Of a DNA stretch of 34,550 nt, positions 23,424 to 33,725 are shown in pieces; the stretch's first letter is position 1, and each line of letters starts with the position of its first letter. The DNA is from Acidobacteriota bacterium (lineage in GTDB: Bacteria; Acidobacteriota; Terriglobia; UBA7540), in contig JAHEKS010000013.1 of assembly GCA_024638215.1 (NCBI GenBank), positions 1 to 34,550 of the forward strand. The letters are read 5' to 3'. The notes under the pieces are model-generated. The model saw nothing but the letters and a program-made list of their open reading frames with translations, ran no database searches and had not been told where the DNA came from. The translations under genes and the position numbers were made by a program.

Positions 23424-23451
23424 TTGTCACTCGTCACTTGTCACTCGCCAC
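23424..23451. repeat. Tandem heptamer array (4 units)
   Basis: TTGTCAC TCGTCAC TTGTCAC TCGCCAC read directly between kdsC and kdsD. Confidence 0.8.
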
Positions 23452-23456
23452 CGTTC

Positions 23457-24416
23457 TTAGAACATTTGCGTGGTCCACAAATCATGGATATGGACCACGC
23501 CTTCCAATTTGCCCGCGCCATCCACCACCAGCAGCGAGGTGATCTTGCGCGCTTCCATCAAGTTGAGGGCGCGCGTGGCCAGTTCCCGGCGTGAGATGGT
23601 GACCGGCATCCGCGTCATGCAATCCGCGGCGGAAAGGCCGAGCGCGCGGTTCCCTTCCCTCTGCAAGAAGCGCCGCAGGTCGCCATCGGAAATAAAGCCC
23701 ACCAGGCGGTCGTTGTCGCTGACCACCGCGGTCAGCCCCAGTCCCTTGCGGCTCATTTCGTAGATCACCTCGGTCATGCTGGTGTTCGGGGTGACGCGGG
23801 GGATCTGCTCGCCCGTGTGCATGACGTTTTCCACGCGCTTCAGTTTGACGCCCAGCCCGCCGCCGGGGTGCAGGGCGGCATAGTCGTCTTCCGTGAAGCC
23901 GCGCCGCTCGGCGAGCGCCATGGCCAGCGCATCGCCCATGGCGAGCATCGCCGTCGTCGAGGCCGTCGGTGCCAAGCCCAGCGGGCACGCCTCTTTGCGA
24001 ATGCCCACGTCAATCGCCACCTCCGCCGCCTGGCCGAGCGTCGAGCCCGGATTTCCCGTGAAGGCGATGAGCGGGATGGCGAGCCGCTTGACTGTGTCGA
24101 GGAGCCGCAGCAATTCTTCTGTCTCGCCGCTGTAGGAAAGCGCCACCAGCACGTCATTCGGCGCCAGACGCCCCAAGTCGCCGTGCAGGGCTTCGGCAGG
24201 ATGGAGGAAAAACGAAGGCGTGCCAGTCGAGGAAAGTGTGGCGGAAATTTTCTGCCCGATGATTCCCGACTTTCCCATCCCCGCGACCACCACGCGCCCG
24301 CGGCACGTGAACAGGATGTCCACGGCGCGCAGAAAATTCTCGTCCAGCCGCTCGAGCAGTTCGGCCAGGGCTTCGGCCTCGATTTCCAAAACCTTGCGCG
24401 CGGTTTCAAGACTCAT
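23457..24416 (-). CDS. kdsD: D-arabinose 5-phosphate isomerase (KpsF/GutQ family; SIS plus CBS pair)
   Basis: GRVVVAGMGKSGIIGQKISATLSSTGTPSFFLHPAEALHGDLG.., ..LHPGGGLGVKLKRVENVMHTGEQIP... Likely start ATG 24416 (MSLETARKVLEIEAEAL). Confidence 0.96.
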   Translation of the reverse strand: MSLETARKVLEIEAEALAELLERLDENFLRAVDILFTCRGRVVVAGMGKSGIIGQKISATLSSTGTPSFFLHPAEALHGDLGRLAPNDVLVALSYSGETEELLRLLDTVKRLAIPLIAFTGNPGSTLGQAAEVAIDVGIRKEACPLGLAPTASTTAMLAMGDALAMALAERRGFTEDDYAALHPGGGLGVKLKRVENVMHTGEQIPRVTPNTSMTEVIYEMSRKGLGLTAVVSDNDRLVGFISDGDLRRFLQREGNRALGLSAADCMTRMPVTISRRELATRALNLMEARKITSLLVVDGAGKLEGVVHIHDLWTTQMF

Positions 24417-24517
24417 GGGCCACCGTTTGACGCAGGATGATAGCACAGGTTGGAGCCTTCCTCCGACCGGGCTCACTCGCTCTCTGGAGGCTGTTGAGGG
24501 CGGCAAAGTTGGCTTCG

Positions 24518-24716
24518 GTGCGGCTTCGCTGGCGGTTCGTTATCGCCAATCTGCAGGTGTTTTCCGGAAGCCGGTCCCGTGTTTTCAATAACATGCTGGC
24601 TTGGCTCGCAAAAATAAGGGCGTGCTTTCGCCTCGCGCCATGCTCCCGACTTCGCTGGAACCCGCATAAATACTGGTGCCGAAACATCCGGCGGGCACCG
24701 CAAGTGCGGCTTCGCT
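24518..24716. repeat. Direct repeat GTGCGGCTTCGCT (two exact 13-bp copies)
   Basis: Copies at 24518-24530 and 24704-24716, with a related CGACTTCGCTGG between them, in a long non-coding gap. Confidence 0.6.
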
Positions 24717-24930
24717 TGGCGATTGGCCTTCGCCTGTCGCGCTCGCTCGATGCGAGGGCGCCCAACCTTCAAGAAATTTCGCAGTCCACTCGATGGCACG
24801 CGCCACCTTTCTCCCCCCTCGCTCACAGATAGGTCTACATGAATAGACTACAACAAAACACCCTAAAGGTCAAGGGTCCGTGGCAGGGAGATCCTCGTGT
24901 TCAGGCGGTGAAGACAAGGGCCCGTCCGCG

Positions 24931-26721
24931 TCATCCCGCCGGCTCGGCCTGCTCGGCGTAAAGGGTGGCGCGGTTGCGTCCCAGGCGTTTGGACTCATAG
25001 AGGGCCTTGTCGGAGGCGCTCAGCAATTCTTCCAGCGACCGCCCGTGCTCGGGGTAAACCGCGATGCCCAGGCTAACGGTAATTTTGGGCAGCGGCTTGT
25101 CGGTTCCGGAGGGAACGATCATGCGCTCGACGGCGCGGCGGATGCGCTCCGCCACCAGCATGCAGGCTTTGGCGTTGGTATCGGGCAGGAGCACCACGAA
25201 CTCTTCCCCGCCGAAGCGCGCCGCCAGGTTGGTTTCGCGCATGGTCAGGCTCATGGTTTTGGCGAAGTGGCGCAGGATGCGGTCGCCGATCTCGTGCCCG
25301 TGCAGGTCGTTGAAGCTCTTGAAGTGGTCCAGGTCCATCATGATCAGGCTGACCGAGGTGTTCTTGCGCGAGGCCATGGCCAGCAGTTTGCGCGCATAGT
25401 CTTCCAGGAAGCGGCGGTTGTAAATGCCGGTCAGCTCGTCCACGTTGGCCTGCTGTTTCATGGTCTGGAGCAGGCGGAGGTTGGAGAGCGCGGTGGCGGC
25501 GCCGCTCAGGTAGCCTTCCAACAGGCTGACGCGCTCGGGGGTCCAATAGTCCTTCAGGCCCTCCAGGCGGACCGCGCCGATGATGATGCCGCCGGCGATG
25601 AGCGGCCCGCAGAAGTAGCTGCCCAAGGAAGGCGGCAGGAAATTGGCCGGGCAAAGCGGCTCGATGCTCACGTCGTTGACGCGGAAAGGCCGGCCCATGC
25701 GCACCGCCTTGCAATTGTGCGGCTCCTCAATCACCGGCCAGGCGCGGACGTTTTCCGCCAGCGGCACCAAGCTGGCCGCGGCCTCCAGAAAATTCTCCGA
25801 CGACTTGAGAATGAAGATGATCACCTGCTGCGGCTGGAAGCGCTCCTTGAGCGAATGAAGAATGTGGTCGTAAACCTCGACCTCGGAGGTGCACTGCGTG
25901 ACGGCTTCGGAGAATTTGTTCAGCGCCGCCAGTTCCTCGCGCTCGTTCCTCAGCGCCGTCGTCATGTGCGCGAAGCTTTGCGAAAGCACGCCGAATTCGT
26001 TGGAGGCGGGCGGGGGAAGCGAAAGCTGGAAATCCCCGCGGCTCACCCGCTCGGAGGCCTCGATCAACTGCTCCACCGGCTGGGTGATCATGCGCGTCAC
26101 GACCCCGGTGAGGAACAGCAGCGCGGCGCCCACCAGGAGGCTCAGCCCCACGCCCAGCTCCAGCATGTGGCGCATGGCCTGCTGGGTGCGGATGGTGATG
26201 GCGTCGTTTTCGAGCTTGTCCGATTGCAGCAGGTCCTGGACGCGGCCGCGCAAGGCCGCCATGCGCTTTTCGCCGTCCGCCACCACCGCCGCGGCGTCCG
26301 TGACGTCGCCGCGCCGCACGCGGTTGATGGTCGGCCGCGCCCATTCGATCTGCCATTTCCGGACCTCCTCCCGGACGGCGTCAATATCCGCCACCTGGGA
26401 GGGCGAATCGGATTCGAGATCGCGCAGCAGCGCGAGCTGTTCCTGCACGGCGGGAGATTCCTGATCGTAGGGAGAAAGCAGCGCCGGGTCGCGCAAAAGC
26501 AGGTAGGCGCGCACGCTCGAGTACATGTCGGTGATTTCGCGCAGCAGTTGTTCGCTGCCCGCCAGGCTCTGCTCCGAGCGCCGCACCGCGCGGTCGCTCA
26601 GGTGCGCCATCCAGTAGGCGTAGAACAACACCGCAATCGCACACAGAAGCGCGAAAAGAGGTCCGAGGGTGACCAGTTGCACCTGCTGGCGGATTTTGAG
26701 GTCGCGCACCCAGACGGCCAT
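24931..26721 (-). CDS. Membrane diguanylate cyclase with CHASE3-like, HAMP, GAF-like and GGDEF domains
   Basis: Two TM segments flank a helical sensor; HAMP-like ITQPVEQLIEASERVSRGDFQ; GAF-like middle region; YNRRFLEDYARKLL..IMMDLDHFKSFNDLHGHEIGDRILRHFA..RFGGEEFVVLLPDT. Confidence 0.92.
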   Translation of the reverse strand: MAVWVRDLKIRQQVQLVTLGPLFALLCAIAVLFYAYWMAHLSDRAVRRSEQSLAGSEQLLREITDMYSSVRAYLLLRDPALLSPYDQESPAVQEQLALLRDLESDSPSQVADIDAVREEVRKWQIEWARPTINRVRRGDVTDAAAVVADGEKRMAALRGRVQDLLQSDKLENDAITIRTQQAMRHMLELGVGLSLLVGAALLFLTGVVTRMITQPVEQLIEASERVSRGDFQLSLPPPASNEFGVLSQSFAHMTTALRNEREELAALNKFSEAVTQCTSEVEVYDHILHSLKERFQPQQVIIFILKSSENFLEAAASLVPLAENVRAWPVIEEPHNCKAVRMGRPFRVNDVSIEPLCPANFLPPSLGSYFCGPLIAGGIIIGAVRLEGLKDYWTPERVSLLEGYLSGAATALSNLRLLQTMKQQANVDELTGIYNRRFLEDYARKLLAMASRKNTSVSLIMMDLDHFKSFNDLHGHEIGDRILRHFAKTMSLTMRETNLAARFGGEEFVVLLPDTNAKACMLVAERIRRAVERMIVPSGTDKPLPKITVSLGIAVYPEHGRSLEELLSASDKALYESKRLGRNRATLYAEQAEPAG

Positions 26722-26837
26722 CGCAAGCCTGCCAAACCACCCTTGCGGTCAAGCTACCGCATCATCGGAATTTCGTCAACCGCGCGAGGCCGCTCATCGG
26801 CGCCGCTTTGAAGCCTGCGGAGGTTCCAACCCCATCG

Positions 26838-28328
26838 TCAGCCGGCGGGAACGGCGCGGTCACGCGCCCACCGGCGCAGCGCTTCAACCTGTTCGCGCAT
26901 GGTCGCGGAAAGCGGGTAAGTGGATTGGAGCTCTTTCAGGACTATTTCGGTTGAAAGCGGCGATTTGGCTGAGAACGCGGTGTAGAGCGCGGACGAAATG
27001 GACTGCTCAATCTCCGCGCCGCTGAAGCCTTCGGAAGCGGCGGCAAGCCGCGCCAGGTCAAACTGAGCGGGGTCCTGTTTGCGCCGGGCCAGATGGATCG
27101 CGAAGATGGTCTTCCGCTCGGCCGCCGCCGGCAGATCCACGAAAAAGATTTCGTCAAAGCGCCCCTTGCGCAAAAGCTCCGGTGGAAGCGCGGAAATGTC
27201 ATTGGAAGTCGCCACCACGAACACGGGAGACTTCTTTTCCTGCATCCAGGTGAGGAACGTTCCGAAGATCCGCATGGAAAGCCCGCCGTCGGCTTCCGAG
27301 TGCAGCGCGGCGTTGGGAAACATCTTTTCAATCTCGTCAATCCACAGCACCGCGGGCGCCACGGCTTCCGCCACCTGGAGCGACTGGTGGAGGTTCTTCT
27401 CCGACTCACCGATGTATTTGTCAAACAGCGTGCTGGAATCGAATTTCAGGAGCTGCATGTTCCATTCGCGGGCCACGGCCTTGGCCGAGAGGCTCTTGCC
27501 GCAGCCCTGCACGCCGAGGATCAGCACGCCGCGCGGCGGCTCCAGGCCAAATCTTTCGCCTTCCGGCGTCAGCGCCCCACGGCGCTTCTCAAGCCAGGAC
27601 TTCAGACGCTCGAGGCCGCCCACGGACTTCAGGTCATCAGGGGATTCGAGAAACTCCAGCACGCCCTTGTCGCGCACCAAGCCGGCCTTGGCGGTGCGAA
27701 TCAAGTCCAGGGTCCCGCGGTCGAGCGCCATATGCTCAAGCACCGACTGGGTGAGCACGCGACGGGCTTCGCGGCTGGTCAGGCCACCGAGAGCCCTTGC
27801 CACCAGCGGCCCCTGCCCCGCCGGGAGGTTGACGCGGATTTTGTACTGCTTTTGAAGATCACGCATCGTGGCCGCCGCGAGCTCTGCCAGTTCCTGTTCG
27901 TCGGGAAGGCCGAGGGAAAATCGCGCCACGTCCTTTTCAAGCTCCACCGGGATGACGACCGTTGGCGCGGAAATGAAGATGGCGCGGCGCGCGCGGCGGA
28001 ATTTTTCCGAGATGTCGCGCAGCTTGCGGACGACCAGGTCCTGTCCCAGGACCTTGTGAAAATCCTTGAGCAGAAACAATCCGTCGGAATCGAGGGCACT
28101 GATTTGCGCGAGAACCTGGAGGGGCTCCTGAGTGTTGTACATCGGCGCGCCGCCCACGCGCGCGAGGCCCTGGCTGAGCGTCCAGTCGTAGAGCGGCAAG
28201 GACAAATCCTGTGCCACCAGCGTGAGGATCTCCGTCGCTCGCAACTCCTCCCACGTCTCAAGGTAGATGAGGGGATAGTGCGAGTTCACCAGCAGGGCAA
28301 GTTCTCTTCGGGCGTCGCGGCTCGACAT
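26838..28328 (-). CDS. Ycf46-like AAA ATPase
   Basis: N-terminus ..[26 protein letters not shown].. plus Walker [19 protein letters not shown], Walker [12 protein letters not shown], and the SRH-like region [28 protein letters not shown]. Confidence 0.85.
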   Translation of the reverse strand: MSSRDARRELALLVNSHYPLIYLETWEELRATEILTLVAQDLSLPLYDWTLSQGLARVGGAPMYNTQEPLQVLAQISALDSDGLFLLKDFHKVLGQDLVVRKLRDISEKFRRARRAIFISAPTVVIPVELEKDVARFSLGLPDEQELAELAAATMRDLQKQYKIRVNLPAGQGPLVARALGGLTSREARRVLTQSVLEHMALDRGTLDLIRTAKAGLVRDKGVLEFLESPDDLKSVGGLERLKSWLEKRRGALTPEGERFGLEPPRGVLILGVQGCGKSLSAKAVAREWNMQLLKFDSSTLFDKYIGESEKNLHQSLQVAEAVAPAVLWIDEIEKMFPNAALHSEADGGLSMRIFGTFLTWMQEKKSPVFVVATSNDISALPPELLRKGRFDEIFFVDLPAAAERKTIFAIHLARRKQDPAQFDLARLAAASEGFSGAEIEQSISSALYTAFSAKSPLSTEIVLKELQSTYPLSATMREQVEALRRWARDRAVPAG

Positions 28329-28424
28329 GCGCAGTTAAAAGACACGAATTTCAGAATCGCAGGAGATGATAGCAGACGTGAGGGGAATGAGTTTGTGAAT
28401 CTTCCGAGCGGCAGGAAGTTGCGA

Positions 28425-29699
28425 TTAATTCCCCTCCAGCCGGGTGGGGTCGGTTCCCTGCTCGGCTTCCTCCACCATGTGCTCCGCCAGCAGGTTCCAG
28501 CTCAGAAATTTGCCGCCCGCAGCCGGCGCTCCGGTCTCGGGATTGTAACACTCGTTCATGCCGCCGCTCGCGTGGAAATCCTTCGCCAGCAGCGCCACCG
28601 TCTTCTGCGCCAGCTCGCGGGCCTGGCTCTGGAAGCCGTAATTCATCAGGCCATGCATCATCAGGTAATTGGAAATAATCCAAACCGGCCCGCGCCAGTA
28701 GCCGGAGGCGGGATTGTAAAGCGGCTCGCTGATAGCAAGGGTCCGGAGGCCGTTGGGCGCCCAGAATTCCTGCGGATTCAGAAGGTGCTCCTGGATAGTG
28801 CGCGCCGCCTGCGCCGGGGTGGCGATTTTCACCCAGAGCGGGACGAAATTCGTCCAGGTTTTCACTCGTACAAACTGGTCCGTGCGCAAGTCAATGTTCA
28901 GGAACATTCCATCCACGTCGGACCACATCCGGTCCTCGACCAGGTGCTTGAGGTCCTCGGCCTTGCGACGGTACTTCAGCGCGTCGTCCGGCTTGCCGAG
29001 TTTGTCGGCGATGATGGCCAGGGCAAGATATTCGCGGTAAATGTAACATTGCAAATCCACGCCCTCGGTGACCTCGGCGGGTTTGTCAGAGACGGCGGGG
29101 TTGTTGTCCACGCCGCTTTCCACGCCGTTGTACCAGACGAACAGGCCGTCCGGCGCGCGGCGCGTGTTTTCCCAGAAGGCCACCGTGTCCTGCAGTTTCC
29201 CGTAATTGGTCCCCTGGGAATCGCCGTTGGGCTCGTTTAGCCAGGAGAAATCGTGCAGGGTCAGCGAAGCGCGCACCGCCGCCTGCGCCAGGAAAGGTTT
29301 GCACTGCTCGGGCAGCGCCCAGAGCGCGTCCGGAGCAATCTCGCGCGGCGCATAACCTTTCCAGTTGGCGTATTCGTCCACGAACTCCAGAAAATCCTCG
29401 ACCGAGCCCGCCACCGGCTTCCCCACCCCGTCGTAGCTGAGCGCCACGCTCATGAAGTACATATCCCAGTCGAAAAGCTGCCAGTAAGGCCCGCTCGGCA
29501 CCAGGTACTCGTGCTTCAGGATTCCTTTGGGCGGCTTGACGACGTCTTGCTTGACGCTGTATTGCTTGAAGAGTTGCGAGATTTCGCTGGGCTGCTGCGC
29601 CGCCGCGCTCGCCGGAAAGATAAGGCCCGCCAGCGCCAAAAGCATCCCCAGGCGCCGCGGTAGCCTGAAATAACCTGCGCGATTCCCTTCAAGTCTCAT
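28425..29699 (-). CDS. Secreted glycosidase, GH63/trehalase-like (alpha/alpha)6 barrel
   Basis: Signal peptide-like start; PSGPYWQLFDWDMYFMSVAL, NGVESGVDNNP, CYIYREYLALAIIADKLG, YWRGPVWIISNYLMMHGL, GMNECYNPETG. Confidence 0.82.
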   Translation of the reverse strand: MRLEGNRAGYFRLPRRLGMLLALAGLIFPASAAAQQPSEISQLFKQYSVKQDVVKPPKGILKHEYLVPSGPYWQLFDWDMYFMSVALSYDGVGKPVAGSVEDFLEFVDEYANWKGYAPREIAPDALWALPEQCKPFLAQAAVRASLTLHDFSWLNEPNGDSQGTNYGKLQDTVAFWENTRRAPDGLFVWYNGVESGVDNNPAVSDKPAEVTEGVDLQCYIYREYLALAIIADKLGKPDDALKYRRKAEDLKHLVEDRMWSDVDGMFLNIDLRTDQFVRVKTWTNFVPLWVKIATPAQAARTIQEHLLNPQEFWAPNGLRTLAISEPLYNPASGYWRGPVWIISNYLMMHGLMNYGFQSQARELAQKTVALLAKDFHASGGMNECYNPETGAPAAGGKFLSWNLLAEHMVEEAEQGTDPTRLEGN

Positions 29700-29794
29700 T
29701 TGCTTCTCCCTTCCGGTCAGATGCGCTGCGCGTGCGGCCCAAGTGTCAGTCCAGAAAGCCCCCTGGAGTTCAAGAGCTTATTCGGTTGGGAAGA

Positions 29795-30631
29795 TTATTT
29801 CAATCGGCGGATGAATCGCCCGAGGTCGCGCAGGTTTCGCGCCAGCGGCTTGAAGCGGTCGAGCCTGAGGGCATTGGGGCCGTCGGAAAGCGCGCGCGCA
29901 GGATTCTCGTGAACTTCCATGAAAACGCCGTCGGCGCCGGCCGCGACGCCCGCCCGCGCGACCGTTTCGATGAACTGCGGCTGACCGCCGCTGTGCGTGC
30001 CTTCCCCGCCCGGCAATTGCAGCGAATGCGTGACGTCGAGAATGACGGGGTAACCCGTTTCCTTCATCACCGCCAGGCCGCGCATGTCCACCACGAGATT
30101 GTTGTATCCGAAGGAAGTTCCGCGCTCCGTCACCAGGATGCGGTGGCTCCCCGCGCTCTCGACTTTTTCCACGGCGTGGCGGATGTCCCAGGGCGAAAGG
30201 AACTGGCCCTTCTTGATATTGACTGCCGCGCCGGAGCGACCCGCTTCGACCAGCAAGTCGGTTTGGCGGGAAAGAAACGCTGGAATCTGGATGATGTCGC
30301 AGACTTCAGCCGCCGGTCCGACCTGCGAAGCGTCGTGCACGTCGGTGACGATGGGCACGCCGCATTTCTTCTTGATGCGCGCCAGGATTTCCAGCCCCGC
30401 AACCAAGCCCGGCCCGCGATACGACTTGAGCGAGGTTCGATTCGCTTTGTCGAAGGAAGCTTTGAAGATGAACGGAACGCGCAGAGCCCGCGCAGCGTCG
30501 CGAAGCCGGGTTGCCAGCATCAGCGCGTGGCGCTCGCTTTCAATGACGCACGGGCCGGCGATCAGGAAAAGCGGCTGGCCGCCGCCGAGGGACAGTTTCC
30601 CGACACGCACGGAATGAACCATAGCATTCAT
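29795..30631 (-). CDS. kdsA: 3-deoxy-8-phosphooctulonate synthase
   Basis: FLIAGPCVIESERHALMLATRLRD..PFIFKASFDKANRTSLKSYRGPGL..GLEIL..VTDVHDASQVGPAAEVCDIIQIPAFLSRQTDLL... Confidence 0.97.
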   Translation of the reverse strand: MNAMVHSVRVGKLSLGGGQPLFLIAGPCVIESERHALMLATRLRDAARALRVPFIFKASFDKANRTSLKSYRGPGLVAGLEILARIKKKCGVPIVTDVHDASQVGPAAEVCDIIQIPAFLSRQTDLLVEAGRSGAAVNIKKGQFLSPWDIRHAVEKVESAGSHRILVTERGTSFGYNNLVVDMRGLAVMKETGYPVILDVTHSLQLPGGEGTHSGGQPQFIETVARAGVAAGADGVFMEVHENPARALSDGPNALRLDRFKPLARNLRDLGRFIRRLK

Positions 30632-30666
30632 CGGCGCCGGAGAAGCTCCGCCGGTGCGACTGAGCT

Positions 30667-32487
<1,821 letters not shown>

Positions 32488-32711
32488 TTAAGATCTCAGG
32501 AAGGACTCGGTACAGGCGATTATCACTCTAACGGCAAATTACTGTCAATGATTATCTCTCGCGGCGCCCGCCTCGCTGTGCGCGAGTGAATGACTTGATT
32601 TTTCCGAAACGAAATTGTGGTAGGATGAAGGCAAGAAGAGGACGGGAGAAGTAGGGGCTCAAAGCCACGGCACGGGCTGAGGACTCCGCTGGGTAAGGGA
32701 AGGGACGCCCG

Positions 32712-33725
32712 ATGAGACCTTGCCACCAGCGCGGCACGTTTCGCATCGCAGGAGTTGCGTTGGCGATGGCGGGTTTGGCGTGCGGGCTGACGGCTCTCGC
32801 GGCGTCGGATGACGCGGCCGGGCACGCGACGGACAATCCCAAGCCCCCGCAGATTACAGTTCGCGAAGCGCCCATTCATACCACGCCCATTCAGATGGAC
32901 GTGAATATGGTAGTGGTGAACGTCACCGTGACCGATCCTTACGACCGAATCGTGACCGGGCTCGACCAGAGCAATTTTCAGATCTATGACGACAAAGTGG
33001 AGCAGAAAATCGAATCCTTCTCCACCGAGGACGCGCCCATCTCGGTCGGCATGGTGTTTGACACCAGCGGCTCCATGTCCGACAAAATCCAGAAGTCCAA
33101 ACAGGCAGCCCTTCAGTTCTTCAAGACATCCAATCCCCAAGATGAGTTTATGCTCATCAATTTTAGTGAGAGGCCCAATCTGATCTCAGGCTTTACTTCG
33201 AAATTTGAAAACCTTCAGGACCGCCTGCTCTTTGTCAAGTCGGGCGGTAAGACCGCGTTATTGGACGCCATCTATCTGGCCTTGCACGAGATGCGCAAGG
33301 CCACGACGAACCGCAAGGCCCTGCTGGTGATTTCCGACGGCGGCGACAACCACAGCCGGTACACCGAGAACGACGTGCGCAAAGCCAACAAGGAATCGGA
33401 CGTCCAGATTTACGCGGTGGGGATTCTCGAGCCGCTCGCTTCGCGCAACCGAACTCCGGAAGAGGCGCAAGGGCCCAGCCTGCTTTCGGAGTTGGCGGAG
33501 ATCTCCGGGGGACGGATGTTCAGCGTGGAAGACCCTGACGAACTGCCGGACATTGCGGAAAAGATTTCCATCGAGCTTCGCAACCAGTACGTCATCGGTT
33601 ACCGGCCCTCCAATCTCGTTCGCGACGGCCGCTGGCGGCGAATCAAGGTCAAGCTGAATCCGCCCCGAGGGCTGCCGCCCCTGCAGGTATACGCTCGAAC
33701 CGGATACTATGCTCCAACGCAGTAA
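32712..33725 (+). CDS. VWFA-related domain protein (acidobacterial-type VWA), exported
   Basis: MVVVNVTVTDPYDRIVTGLDQSNFQIYDDKVEQKIESFSTEDAPISVGMVFDTSGSMSDKI.. (MIDAS DxSGS), ..ALLVISDGGDNHSRY... Confidence 0.92.
   Translation: MRPCHQRGTFRIAGVALAMAGLACGLTALAASDDAAGHATDNPKPPQITVREAPIHTTPIQMDVNMVVVNVTVTDPYDRIVTGLDQSNFQIYDDKVEQKIESFSTEDAPISVGMVFDTSGSMSDKIQKSKQAALQFFKTSNPQDEFMLINFSERPNLISGFTSKFENLQDRLLFVKSGGKTALLDAIYLALHEMRKATTNRKALLVISDGGDNHSRYTENDVRKANKESDVQIYAVGILEPLASRNRTPEEAQGPSLLSELAEISGGRMFSVEDPDELPDIAEKISIELRNQYVIGYRPSNLVRDGRWRRIKVKLNPPRGLPPLQVYARTGYYAPTQ

Noticed and set aside
23424-23451. Possible CRISPR-like array
   Set aside because: Units are contiguous 7-mers without spacers, and no cas genes are present.
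24880-26811. 643-aa plus-strand ORF
   Set aside because: Antisense shadow of the GGDEF gene. Low-complexity His/Gln/Arg composition.
27093-29240. 715-aa plus-strand ORF
   Set aside because: Antisense to the Ycf46-like and GH63-like genes. Arg/His/Gly-rich shadow translation typical of high-GC DNA, with no recognisable domain.
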